Shown piece after piece: positions 35,468 through 47,260 of a stretch of 64,000 nt of DNA. The DNA comes from Chelydra serpentina (Eukaryota > Chordata > Testudines > Chelydridae). Position 1 is the stretch's first letter. Each line of letters begins with the position of its first letter. Location of the stretch: NCBI GenBank assembly GCA_037349315.1, contig JBAIAC010000001.1, positions 930,001 to 994,000 of the forward strand, read 5' to 3'. Made by a program: the position numbers and the translations under genes. The notes under the pieces are model-generated. The model was not told the origin of the DNA, did not search any database, and saw nothing but the letters and a program-made list of their open reading frames with translations.

Positions 35468-36937
35468 TAGCCAATTGAACAGCTGTGAAATGACCAAAGT
35501 CACATTTTGATATATAATCAATGACCTTTTAAATTGCCCTTTAAAACAAAAGCAAATTCCCTCCATATATTGTATGTTCTTATAGTTAGTTATTTGTGAG
35601 GCATGTTTTAGCCTTAGATTTAGGAGGTAGATTTAAAGCCTGTTTTGGCCAGGACTAAAATCTTGTGGATTTGTCTAAGGAATTAAATACATCATGGAAA
35701 AACTTAATCATGTAGGGCTTTTGTCTGCCAAAATATTTTAATAATTAAGGTGCTCCTTAAGGTGCAAGCTCTCATTTGTGATATGAGAATTTTCACACCA
35801 ACTGCTTGTGGTGCCACAAACAAAGAATTACCCATCCGTTAATGGACAAGAATAGACAGCCAAACTGTTCTTGAAGATCTGACTTTCATCCAGTCATTAT
35901 TAATGAATTCAAGAAAAGAGAAAATTCCTTCCAAATAACTTTTTTTTTTTAGACATTCTAGTTGCTCTTTAAATAGCTTGGTTTGTGAGCTTCAGGAAAG
36001 CGGCTGTTTATCCTGCTAAACTATTATTTCTTTTTCTTCAATTTCTTTTGACTTCTAAATAAAATTAAAAGAGGCTCATTTGTCTTGGAGGAAAGCTTTA
36101 ACCTACTTAAACCTAATGCACTTTTTTATTGTATAGTAGTTGGATGCAAGTTATATGAAATGGATGTAGTTGTATGAAATCAATAAACTGTAAAGTCAGC
36201 TTACAAAATGTCATGGCTCTGAAGTAGTTTCTCTTGTAGGAAAACTTTAAGATATTGAGGTTTTATGCCTAATAAGGGCCCTGATGAACAAATGACGTTG
36301 TCTCATCTATTTAAATAAACATCTTGGGTGTAGAAAATTACATTTATGCTTTTACATAATAGTCCATATTACTGAATTTGAAAGTAGAACAGGAGTATAG
36401 TCCAGTTTATCATATGTACCTATGCTAACAGTGAAATCTAGGTCTAATCATTTCTGAGATGTTTTGATTAAACAGTGTGGAGTCATGATGGTTTAAAATG
36501 GCATCTAAAATATTTGTACTGTATATGGTAAAGTTCAAAGGAATTCTTTCAGTTATAACTTCCAAGGATAGTACTTGCCAGGAAAAGCCAAGGAAGTGAA
36601 CTGTATTGTATCGGGTGTGTGGCTATATAGTGATCATCCAAAACTCGTGTGATAAAGAACATTTCTGTTAGGAAATGAATACTGTGAAGCCATGTTGTTA
36701 CTTGAGTGATGGAGCCCATTGAACTTATTGAACTAGCTTGTAGTAAAACAACGTGAAGAAACTGACCTATGTTTTTTTTTTTAATTTGCCATTAAATTAG
36801 ATTACAAAGTACTTGTATTGTGCAATCAGTTACTAATAATTGGAATAAAGTGGGTAAAGAATTACTTATGGCACTTGGCTCACCCATCAGGATTACAGTA
36901 GGAGACAAGAATAGCACTGTAACTCACGTAGATCTTA

Positions 36938-37720
36938 GGCCTTGGCTACACTTACGAGTTACAGCGCAATAAAACTGCCTGCAGCGCTGTAACTCACTAA
37001 CTGGCTACACTTGCAAGGCACGTGCAGCGCTGTATCTCCTCAGATACAGCGCTGCATGTACACCACCTCCCCGAGAGGAATAACAGCTGTTGCGAAGTGG
37101 GTGGAACGCTGGTCTTTCAGTGTAGCCGAGGAACAACGCAGTTACTGATCTCCGGAAGCTGCCTTTGTTTTGAAACGGCACTTCCGGGTTGGAGTTCAGA
37201 GCTCCGTTGTTGAGGTGCTTTACAAAAAACCAAACACAGCTACTGTTTGCGGGGGGGGAAGAGGGGAGGGGCTCCGTTAGGAATGCCGGCAGCAAAGTTG
37301 CCTTGGACAGAGACCGCGTTGGGGGGGGGGGGGGGGAAGGCTCCGTTTCCTCTCTTTTATCTGCTCTTTAAAAACAAACAAAGCCCCTGCTGTTTGCTTT
37401 CAGTGATTGAGAGAGAGGCAGGGGATGTGGAGGTGTGGAAATAATGAGCTGACACTCTGTGGAGATTCCAAAAACCCACTCTGTCTCCAAAAACGCTCCC
37501 TGTCAAAGTCCCCCTCACTCCCCCCGATTTGAAAAGCACGTTGCAGCCACTTGAATGCCCATAATGCACCGCTCCCAATACAGCTGCAAATGCCTCAAAT
37601 GTAGCCACCTTACTGCGCTGGCAGCTGCCAGTGTGGACAGGCTGCAGCGCTTTCCCTACTCAGCTGTACGAACACGGGTTTAACTCACAGCGCTGTACAT
37701 CTGCAAGTGTAGCCAAGGCC
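36938..37720. mobile_element. Harbinger element (783 bp), non-autonomous
   Basis: Perfect 16-bp TIRs GGCCTTGGCTACACTT / AAGTGTAGCCAAGGCC, with TTA on both sides (36935-36937, 37721-37723). A strong hairpin GCAGCGCTGTATCT/AGATACAGCGCTGC lies at 37023-37054, and the motif 'cagcgct' recurs near both ends. A 16-G run is at 37321-37336. No transposase domain is recognised in the short frames. Confidence 0.9.
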
Positions 37721-37852
37721 TTATACATTCATTCTTTTCTTTATGGAGCCATGCAGGAAGAGCAGTATTATCTTTGTGATAGACTTTGGGCTGCTTATGC
37801 TTCACTCTGGCTTGGAGCCATAGAAATAAAGGACTTTAAAAAATCTTACTAA

Positions 37853-38148
37853 GGGCTTGTCTTCACTACCCGCTGGATCGGCGGGTAGCAATCGATCTAT
37901 CGGGGATCGATTTATCGCATCTTGTTTAGACGCGATTAATCGATCCCCGAACGCGCTCCCCGTCGACTCCGGAAATCCACCTCGGTGAAAGGCAGAAGCG
38001 GAGTCGACAGGGGAGTGGCAGCGATCGACTCACCGCCGTCCTCACGGCCAGGTAAGTCGATCTACGATACGCTGACTTCAGCTATGCTATTCACGTAGCT
38101 GAAGTTGCGTATCGTAGATCGACCCCACCCTCTAGTGTAGCCCAGGGC
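37853..38148. mobile_element. Harbinger MITE with two internal hairpins (copy B, 296 bp)
   Basis: Starts GGGCTTGTCTTCACTAC and ends GTGTAGCCCAGGGC, flanked by TAA (37850-37852, 38149-38151). The two hairpins are in reverse order relative to copy A, so it is inserted in the opposite orientation. One is near 37890-37948 (around ATCGATTTATCGC) and the other near 38057-38122 (around CTTCAGCTATGC/ACGTAGCTGAAG). Confidence 0.88.
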
Positions 38149-39102
38149 TAAGAAAAAGCAGCAGCAGTTAGTTACTTTTGTGGATCAGTAAACTTCCTTA
38201 TTCTATCTAGTACCTCAGCATAATGGAGATGAATATATGGATGTGAGGCTAAGCTAGGCTCTAGTGTCTTCATTATATGCTACTTAATTTTAGAAAGTTC
38301 TTGTTCTTGCAATAGTGGGTTTTTCACTTTACGTTACTATGATTTTGTGCCACGTCCTTCAGGGTAAGGACTGTCCTTTACTAAATGTTTGTATGGCACC
38401 CAGTTCTATGCTATAAAATGGAAGATGGTCTTTGACTCCTTCCTACTGTGAATATTTAATAACTGAATCCACACTTGTAAGAGTATCTGTACTGTTCATT
38501 TAAAATGAAAAAGGAAGGAAAATAAACTTGCCATTTCTTTCACACTGCCTTTCAAACAGGCCTGTGCCCTGACACAACATTACCATCTCTAACAGTTCAG
38601 TCTACAGACCATTCAATTCTTGGCCTCTGTACTGTGTCAAACCAGCAAAAATGTGGTTGTAATGGTGCTTTTTATGATGTTGACTCTTGTACAGGGGTAA
38701 CAAGCTTAATTTCACCAACTCACATCCTATGTAAAGGGGTGGCTCTGACCTTGTGGATTTGGGTGTAATAATCATGCTTAGCCTTCATCATAAGGCACTA
38801 TGGATTGAAAGTGCTGTATAAGTGCAGCAGAGAACACTGAATAGTCATCAAATGGTAGTACTATTGACCTGGGCTAAATTCAGACTTGTGACCTCGAAAT
38901 GAAAGGCTGCATATCCTATTACCCATCGCCTCACCCATACAGTCCCTCATCTATAATTATCTTTGACATACAAAGTGGGTTTTTTTTAGCTTTATACATG
39001 CCTTCAGGGAAGGGTAATTTTGTTAAAGGCACCTCTCTTAATGTTCTAATTAACACATCTTGATTAGACTGTTTATGGACTAACTGACCTTTGTTCTTTC
39101 AG

Positions 39103-39172
39103 TTTGCAGTGTTGATGTGGGTATTCACCTATGTTGGTGCCTTGTTTAATGGTCTGACATTACTGATACTGG
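39103..39172 (+). CDS. RTN4: RTN4 common exon 3 (second membrane hairpin)
   Basis: A 70-nt exon (acceptor TTTCAG, donor GTAAGT), residues 128-150 (FAVLMWVFTYVGALFNG...), the first part of the second hydrophobic hairpin. It is identical or nearly so to mammalian RTN4, and the size is conserved. Confidence 0.98.
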
Positions 39173-39734
39173 GTAAGTGCTTTAAATTGTGTTAAATACT
39201 TTGCCTTGCAAAATAACCCTGGAAAAGTATTGAAGCCTCTTAAATGCTGTCGCAGTACAACAAAACGTAGGTTGTTGAATGATCATTTATTTTTTTAGAT
39301 TGTGGAATTATAAAAATGGTATTTTTGAATTTCATTGTTTGTCCTTAGGTTGCTGACTTTCAGGACAAAACAACATCATTTAAAAAATCATATTCAGTTT
39401 TGCTCATTGCTTTCTAGGCTGCCTGTAGTTCTTACTTTCAAATTCCAGTTACCTTGTATAAATTATATGATGGTGCAAAATTGGTTACTGTCATGTTCCA
39501 CCAGGATGACAGAAACCTGAATTGTAACTAATACAGTATTGCTACAGAACAGCTTTTTCTTATAAGATCCATTTAAATTACAATAGCCTAACAATTTTTG
39601 CATTGTGATTTAGTTCTTCTTTTTTTTTTTTGCTTTTTTAAAAATATGCCAGGCTGTGAAAACTGTTTTTTTAAATTTTGGTTGAGCGGCGTCTTTATCT
39701 TGTTCGTATTTAAACCCACTCTGTTCCTTTCCAG

Positions 39735-39781
39735 CTCTGATTTCACTCTTCAGTGTTCCTGTTATTTATGAGAGACATCAG
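39735..39781 (+). CDS. RTN4: RTN4 common exon 4
   Basis: A 47-nt exon (acceptor TTCCAG, donor GTGAGT), residues 151-166 (ALISLFSVPVIYERHQ). It finishes the second membrane segment and begins the cytosolic tail. The intron before it is only 562 bp. Confidence 0.98.
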
Positions 39782-42423
39782 GTGAGTGCTTAATGTCTGA
39801 CATTCACAAATGTCTGATTAAAAATTATTCCTGTTAAATCAGAAACACTTAAGAATGAATAACTAGAAATCTGATTTTAGTCTCCTAAACCTTTAACCTC
39901 AACACCTGATACTGTGTCTGAAGATGGCCAGTGCAGGTTTCCTGACAGTGTTAACAATGAGTAGTATAATTAAAGCCCATAGTGCATTTCCCCTCCTCTT
40001 TAGGAAATACGTGAAGGCTCTCCCAGCAAACAGTAATTATAAGACAGGTTTGCTTAGTATGATTTCACCTTCTCTTCCTCTGATCCCAATTTGTTCAGTA
40101 CTAAAGTAGCAATATCTGAGTTATGTAAAATATCAGTAAGTACTTTATGTAGCTTTTTGAGAAGCCACCTTGGAGCTGGCATTCCAGACATTTATCCCTG
40201 AGCCCATGTGATTTGTAGTACTAGCTAATGCACGTAGGGGGAACTTGGCACAGTCTAATGCTCCTCTGGTAAATCTGTTGAAGACAGTAATTGCCAGGAG
40301 GGACAGGAGATTGTAGCAGTACTAGGCAGAAATTGGATCCATCAGGGCATAGAGTAGTTGACCAGGTGAGCACTGACACAGGGATTCCTTCTCTTCTGAA
40401 AAACACCTGTACAATAAAGACCAGTGTAAAGGGACAACACAGTGAAGAAGGCAGCAGGGACCAAATACCATGAAGCACACAGAACAGTTTTGGGACACTC
40501 CCATCATCTGCTCTCAAACACACTTGCACAGCAAAGATCACTCAGCACCAGAAAAGAAGGAAGTACCCATAAGATGAAGGGAAGTCACAAGGCCCTGGAA
40601 GAGGAAGACTGACAACTTACCCTAGCTGCAGGCTTCCTAGTCCACTGACTTAAATCACCAGCTGATTGTTGTTTTCTGAAAGTATAAAAATAATCCCTTT
40701 AAAATGCCCAACCTCACTTATGAAACCTTCAATCTCTGAGGGCAAAGGAACTGGATGAATATCAGTACATCCTGGCTCCCAGTGAGACATGCTGAAGACA
40801 AACAAGGCTCTGCTTGTGCACTCTGCTTCAGACTATCCTGATAGTCATGATGGATAGTATTCCTTGTGCTAAGCCTACAGGTCAAATGATTGTCAGGTGT
40901 CTGAGGTAGATTTTTCTTACGTTGGAGGGAAGTCCAAATGTTTGAGGTAAATTCATCAAAAGCCCTGCAGTCCTCGAAAGTTAACAGCTCATATGTTCTG
41001 CTGTCCAAACAATCAGAGGGGAATAGGCCCCATGTTTTCATTACAAGGGAATTATTTCTTATACAAGACAGAGTTCACGGGGCTCTGCAGTGGAGTGATC
41101 AAGTGTACCAAGATAATGAGCTCTCAAGAGAGACTCTGCCTTGGCAGAAGCTGAGAGATTTAGCAGTTTTACTGTCAATTTCCAGGGAAATTTCTGAACC
41201 ACTGGTTAGAAACGCCTACTGGTGATAATGTGTGACTAGTAATATACATTTTTATGGTGGGCTCCATCCCACCCTTCTGCAATCCAGCTTTGCTGTTCTG
41301 TTTCAGTGGTAATAAACTACTTTTGTAACATCCTGGTGGCATAGTGACTAGGAGTAAAGCCAGTTGCCATTAAAAGCACATAATTGGCCCGTGTGCAGAC
41401 TTGACTATTTGGAACATGTTAAACTCCAATGTGCCAGCCAGCATTCACTTAATCACCCTCTTCAAAGTGCCATGGGATCTCTAGTAACTGTCCAGGTGCA
41501 TGCGGAGAATAGCAGAAGGGAACTGTGATATCTCACTTGTTCAAAGCATTATGCTTCTAACAGTATACATATACAGAGACCCAATACTACACTGTCAGGA
41601 AGAGCCCAAGAATGGCTGAGACTCTTAACGTATAAGTTATTACCTGTTTTGGAGCTATCAATATAAGTAGTTCCTCAAAATAAAGCAAAGCAGAAGTGTG
41701 AACAGTACATTTGTTTTTGTGCATACAAGGGTCTTGGTTGTGCACTCTGTGTGGGAGGAGTCTGAAGAAAAGGGCGGTTTGAGCTGCTAGTAACTAGACT
41801 ACTTATATGGAAGAAACACATGAAACGCTAGGATATACCGATTGTGGTGTTTGCAAGTGTACATACGTCTTAATCCCTACTGCATCACATGCATTTCAAA
41901 AAGCAAATAGTGATGGTGACTTACTGAATGAGCTGGTTAGAATCTAGGAACCTACAGTAGCAGGCCTTACCACATTCAGAATGAGGGGTTGACCATCCTG
42001 CCACTTTGTGTTGCCTGTGGCTGGGAGGGGCAAAGAATAGTGAGATTTTCCTGCAGGTGGATGTACAGTATTGATTCAGCTTCCTTTTTGCAGTGAGTCC
42101 CAGTATCTGTCCATCTGCTATTGTTCTGGGAAAGTCTCTTCCTTCACCATACAGCACTGTTTACGCTACAAGCTGGGCTGTTTCATTTACTGGCTGGTAG
42201 AGATACGAGCAGAATAGTTTTATGCCTGTGATTTGCAAAAAATTATATGAAACCCTGGAATAAACAAAAATGGGCTCTTTGCTTGTCTTAGAATTTTTCA
42301 GGGCAGTTAATAAAGCATAAACTAATTAGACAAGGAACAATGATGACTTGCAAGTAATAAAGCAGCCTTTAGCAGCAGTAAAGCTAAACAGCTAACTTTT
42401 CTGTTTTTTCTCTTAATTTTCAG
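39782..42423 (+). other. RTN4: RTN4 intron 5
   Basis: 2.6 kb, GTGAGT...TTTCAG. No bounded repeat or additional exon was recognised. Frames of 60-107 codons on either strand here lack domain homology and are regarded as chance. Confidence 0.8.
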
Positions 42424-42482
42424 GCTCAATTTGACCATTATTTTGGACTTGTGAACAAGACTGCCAGAGATGCAGTGACTAA
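42424..42482 (+). CDS. RTN4: RTN4 common exon 5
   Basis: A 59-nt exon (acceptor TTTCAG, donor GTGAGT), residues 167-185 (AQFDHYFGLVNKTARDAVT). The mammalian counterpart is the same length. This is the least conserved part of the domain, with several conservative changes. Confidence 0.97.
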
Positions 42483-42898
42483 GTGAGTTTATGCTGGCTG
42501 TTTCAAACTAGCTTGTATAGATAGATTTTTTGATGTACATACAACACCTTGGGTATGTTATGGAAGCTATATATAGTCATCAAAAGGAAAAAAACTTACT
42601 TTAAAAACTGTGGGAGATTTACAGAATCAACTGATTCCTTGGAAAATGTTTGAATCATGCAATTCTAATAGGAGTCCAGATATGTGGATTTATATGCAGA
42701 GGACTTTAGGCCCTCTGCAGAGCAGGACTGAGTGAAGAGGGATTTAGCAACTTTACTGCCAATTTTCTTACTGTTGCAAATTAATGTATCTATGATAATT
42801 ATCTGTAAACATTGACATTTTCAAGGCTACATTTATGCTATAAATATTGCTGTAGTTCCACATTTAAACACCTTTTTAATTTTCTCTCACTCTTTTAG

Positions 42899-42941
42899 GA
42901 TCCAAGCTAAAATACCTGGATTGAAACGCAAAACTGAGTAA
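42899..42941 (+). CDS. RTN4: RTN4 terminal coding exon
   Basis: 43 coding nt after a TTTTAG acceptor: residues 186-199, K-IQAKIPGLKRKTE, then TAA. The C-terminal lysine cluster (KRKTE) is the dilysine-like ER retention signal of reticulons; mammals end KRKAE. Confidence 0.98.
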
Positions 42942-43441
42942 AAAGCTTCAAGCAACTTGTCAATAGGAGTTCATCTTTCCTGGGGGAAATATTCATTTGA
43001 ATTACATGGGGAGGGTCAGGGAATAGCAAAACCTTGACATTGCAGTGCAATTTCACAGATCTTTATATTTTAGCAGCACAGTGTTTGAGGAAAAATACCT
43101 GTTTTGACTGCCATGTGTTTCATCATCTTAAGTATTGTAAGCTGCTATGTATGGATTTAAAACTAATCATCTTTGTTTATCCTGTGTGCAGCACCACTAA
43201 TACAAAAGATTTGAGAAAGCTGTACATTGTGCTTCATCAGAGGTAGTCTTGCTGCATTCAAGAAAAGGTAGAGCGGTGGATAACATTTCCCATTTTGTGC
43301 ACTGTGTATGGTCTGGGTAGATTGAGGCAGATTTTCTAAAATGAGATGTTTAGAAGAATATACCATTAAAGCAAGTTTGAAAAACTTTGTCTTTTTGGTA
43401 TGAGTGTAGCTGTATTGTGATTTTATTGTTTTATCAATTGC

Positions 43442-43516
43442 CTATATATATCTATATATAGATATATCTATATATAGAAAGATCTATCTATCTATAGATA
43501 GATAGATAGATCTTTC
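43442..43516 (+). repeat. (TATA/GATA)n palindromic tract in the RTN4 3' UTR
   Basis: 43477-43516 starts GAAAGATCTATCTATCTA and ends TAGATAGATAGATCTTTC, an 18-bp perfect stem with a 4-nt loop. It is immediately preceded by self-complementary TATATA/GATATA sequence. Confidence 0.85.
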
Positions 43517-43846
43517 AGCTGCTCCACAGTGCTTGATATTTCAGAAAATGGACTGATTTTAGGACTAGCCATAGCGCACGAACTTGAAAAATTAAAATAT
43601 TTCTAGAAACACTACCAGCTATTTAAAAAAAAAAATTAACTTGCACACACATAAAACTTAGAGCATACACTGTGTTGCACAAACATAATCTGTGGAGCAA
43701 ATATCTAATGCTGCAAATGTTTGAAAACGTCGAGCATTGTTATGCAAGAAATTACAAATGAAAATTTATACACTTGTGGTTTAAGCTGTATTGAACTAAG
43801 TCTGTGGAATGCATTGTGAAATGTAAAAACAAAAAACCCAAGTATC

Positions 43847-43852
43847 AATAAA
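43847..43852 (+). terminator. RTN4: RTN4 polyadenylation signal
   Basis: Canonical AATAAA, followed about 20 bp later by a GT-rich stretch ('ttttggtgttttgtcttg') suited to cleavage-factor binding. Confidence 0.8.
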
Positions 43853-43875
43853 GCTTATAGACTTAAAGAATTTTG

Positions 43876-46170
43876 GTGTTTTGTCTTGAGACGACCAGAT
43901 TATAATATATATATTTATTACACAAGTCAGTCGAGCATCTGTCTTATGTAGTTCAGCACTTCTGAAAATTGAGAGGGATAAGAAGTGAGTCCAGCAATTT
44001 TTCAGGATAACTTGTTGATTCTACTAACTTGACTGTAAAAATAAGATCAATGAACATTTATAATCAAATTTATTTGACACACGGGTTTTCAAATAATTAT
44101 GTGGCCATTGAAAAATAAATTCATGCATTAATATTTTCATATACAATATAATCCAGCATTACTTCTGAGCATATTATAAAAACCAAACCACATAAACACA
44201 TACAAATCATATTTATTTAAATGTTTTCCTGATACACTATTGCTCTTAAATATTTTTCACAAATCACCATTTAGCAATTCATTCCATCACACAATTATTT
44301 TTATTCAGGATACAATCAATGTGAAAGGCCAACCTTACAACATAGGCAAAGAAAATGCTCACCCAACATGGTTACATTATCTTAATACAGAAAAGCTTTC
44401 TTTAAAAAAAATAAAAAAATTAAGACTACATAGGGTCTCCTATTGTGTGGCTGACAAACTGATCTTTTGTAGAGTATTGTAAGGCAAAAGTTCCATTTAT
44501 TTTAAAAAAATAATAATTCACTAAGCTTCCTCAAGCACATTTGTGTTAAATATATATTCATTATATTTTGACAAGGCTTGCCTTCTCTCTTGTCTATGAT
44601 ATTTTATAGCCAATCTTATGCAGGAACCAGAATTTCCATTTTTCAGAACATTTTGTTTTGCTTTGGAACAAAAACAAGATTTCCTGTAAAACACACACAC
44701 ACACACACACTCTCGTTCCCTCCTCTCCGCCCCCCCCGCCCCAAAAAAGATTTGGGTCAATCAAAACATTTCACTTTTTACATTTGTTTAAAATATAAAA
44801 TATATACCAAAATGAAAAGTTGTTTTGAAATGAAAACTCAAAATGGAGCATTTACACTGTATGCTAGTTGAGACTATTTTAAATTTTTTTTCACTGAAAT
44901 AGACAATTTCTGTCAAAATATTTGGTTTTGACAAAATGGCATTTTCTGACAAAAACATTCCATTTGAATTTTCATCCAGTTCTATTTATTTTTGTTAATG
45001 TCACAAACATGTTTCTAAACAGCATATGAATGGTTGCCAGATTAACCTAAGGTTGTGCAATCTCTTCTTACTGGTTTACCTGTCATTCATTATGTACAAT
45101 TAGCACATCTCCAAGAAGCTCTTCCTGAGTAAAAGATGGGAAATGGTGCTTCTTGTAAGAGTCCAAAGCAATTTACTAAACTTTGACTGTATAAGTAGTC
45201 AAATATAAAGCACAGACCCAAAGAAGATAACAGCAGTTTTTAATGATTTTCTTTCCCCCTCCCTGAAAAAAGTCTTTTGTACCCATACCATCCCTCAGAA
45301 TTGAGCTTAAATCCTGGCCTTGACTTGCTACCTTCTTGAGCCAGATATATTCGGCCCCTTAATAGATTGTTATGTCACTGACAAACAGGAGGTTCAGATA
45401 ATTGCTTGTATAACAGTATGTATGTTCTCTCTGAAGGAAACATTTTGGAATTCAGTTGTGACAGTATTAAGAATAGTAACAGCAGAAAATGGGTGACCAC
45501 GTCAGATCTGAAAAAGGTGTTTGTGTTAAGCCTTCCTCAGGATGGAAGTTTATAGCACCATGTGCAGAAAGCTGACAGTGGTGGGAGGCCTATTGGCAAA
45601 CTCTTTTAAAGGCACTTCATGGATAGAGAACTTTGTAAATTAAATTTGTTCTTTTAAAAAATAGTGAACTTTAAAAATGTGTTATTGGTTCATTTGGTTA
45701 TTGAAAGTGAATATGAAACCCCCTGCAGTCATTTAAAAAAAAATACAAAGCTTTACTCACAATGCATAAAATTCAAAACAAGAGTTTTAACAGTTGTGTT
45801 AAAATGGGAACATTCCTGAAGGAAGGTGTAAAGAAGTGATTTTACAGATTCACAAATTAAATGCTGCGTTACATTTTAGGGTTACTGACACTCAAAAAAT
45901 TGCTTGGAATAATTAAAAAATATTCAGCAAAAGCAGTTTAATGATTGAATTGTTCATTGCTGAGGCCTAGGAACAACCTTTAAAACTTCAGCTTCCATCA
46001 CAGTCTTTCAAATACAAGATCATAGTAGCACTCAATATTACCACACTCAGAATCCATGCAGCATCTTTGTTATGAAATTAGAGCAGCCAAAGCATTGTGG
46101 ACTGGCGTGACTCTTCACTCCTCTGCAGTCATATGGTAGTTGCAGCACCAGAAGCAAGGGAATTCCTCTT
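43876..46170 (-). other. RTN4-EML6 convergent interval, probably EML6 3' UTR
   Basis: It lies between the RTN4 poly(A) signal and the EML6 stop. Several minus-strand AATAAA signals exist (plus-strand TTTATT at 44069, 44212, 44300), so the EML6 3' UTR may cover most of it. A 20-bp (AC)n tract lies at 44691-44710. No exon is recognised. Confidence 0.5.
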
Positions 46171-46195
46171 TCAAATACATCTCCACACAAATACA
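46171..46195 (-). CDS. EML6: EML6 terminal coding exon (8 codons)
   Basis: After a minus-strand TTTTAG acceptor the exon reads T + GTA TTT GTG TGG AGA TGT ATT TGA. With the AG carried over from the exon at 50290 this gives Ser-Val-Phe-Val-Trp-Arg-Cys-Ile-stop. It directly extends Gly-Gly-Asp-Asp-Cys to the GGDDCSVFVWRC ending typical of EML beta-propeller blades. Only 25 coding nt; found by phase and family motif rather than by an ORF. Confidence 0.88.
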
Positions 46196-46951
46196 CTAAA
46201 AAAGTTAATTGGTGGTAAAGTTGTCTTTAACAATTAGCACTAGAATAATACTGTACAGATTGCAGATTGTGTTTGTGGCTTCAGCACTTGTGGAAAAAAA
46301 CCCTATCCTTTTACTTCCAAACTGAGCAGGTTTAGTATGGATGTCAATAAGAGAAAATTACTGTGGAGCCCTATGATACATTTTTGCAGTCACTTTTCAA
46401 AGAACAACACTGCTCCCTTATTCATACAACAACTGTAAACATCTAGTATGTGGGGTTTTTTTTACTTTCTGCATTTGTTCACAAATTATCCAGCTTGCTT
46501 CTGAGAAAAGTCAGCCTGGTACAATGACTGAATTTTAATCTTGGCTGTACCCGCAACTCATTGTGTGCCTTTGGGCAAAGTCACTGGCATGTTGACGGTT
46601 ACTTAATGCTTGCATAGCACATTGTAAACTGCTCAACAGTTACACTTGAGCCAGTATTTGCTTTTGTGAGTCATGAAAATATGCATATTTCCATAGAACT
46701 ATTAGCAATTCCTATGTGGATCAGATTAATTGTCCTGTCTGTGAATTTTTCCTCTGAATGAGGTTGGTACAGGTTACGCTGATTAAGCATCTGTGAATAA
46801 CTGATAGGAAAGATTGCCTAATCTCCAATCAGTTATGGTTGTCATATCTATGGGAATCAGTTTCTGCAAGCACTTTCATTTTTGACATTTCAAACAGTGC
46901 CTCATCTTTCGTACATAACAAATGTAGATATCTCACTACCATGCTCTAGGA

Positions 46952-47260
46952 TGGGTCGGCAACCTTTCAGAAGTGGTGTGCCAAGACTTCATTTATTCAC
47001 TCTAATTTAAGGTTTCGCGTGCCAGTAATACATGTTAACGTTTTTAGAAGGTCTCTTTCTACAAGTCTATAATATATAACTAAACTATTTTTGTATGTAA
47101 AGTAAATACGGTTTTTAAATTTTGTAAGAAGCTTCATTTAAAATTAAATTAAAATGCAGAGCCCCCCGGACCGGTGGCCAGGACCTGGGCAGTGTGAGTG
47201 CCACTGAAAATGAGCTTGTGTGCCGCCTTTGGAACCCATGCCATAGGTTGCCTACCCCTG
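46952..47260. mobile_element. hAT MITE, sister of 28452-28723
   Basis: Ends TGGGTCGGCAACC and GGTTGCCTACCCCTG, flanked on both sides by CTCTAGGA (46944-46951, 47261-47268). The left terminus has lost two bases. The interior is homologous to 28452-28723, with about 40 extra bases near the right end. Confidence 0.88.

Larger units (their letters stand above)
33845..39102 (+). other. RTN4: RTN4 intron 3
   Basis: 5.3 kb, GTAAAT...TTTCAG. It contains a PLE copy (34530-35253), hAT-end remnants (35354-35467) and two Harbinger elements. The stretches 35480-36934 and 38160-39090 show nothing beyond a short L2-like tail. Confidence 0.85.
42942..43875 (+). other. RTN4: RTN4 3' UTR
   Basis: About 0.93 kb from the stop codon to just past the AATAAA at 43847. 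It includes a long GATA/TATA hairpin at 43442-43516. The frames at 43034-43246 (+) and 43366-43163 (-) are not coding. Confidence 0.85.

Noticed and set aside
29881..42941. RTN1 or RTN3 instead of RTN4
   Set aside because: The [20 protein letters not shown] start, the loop ELRRLFLVDDLVDSLK and the GLKRKTE end fit RTN4, and the EML6 neighbour supports it.
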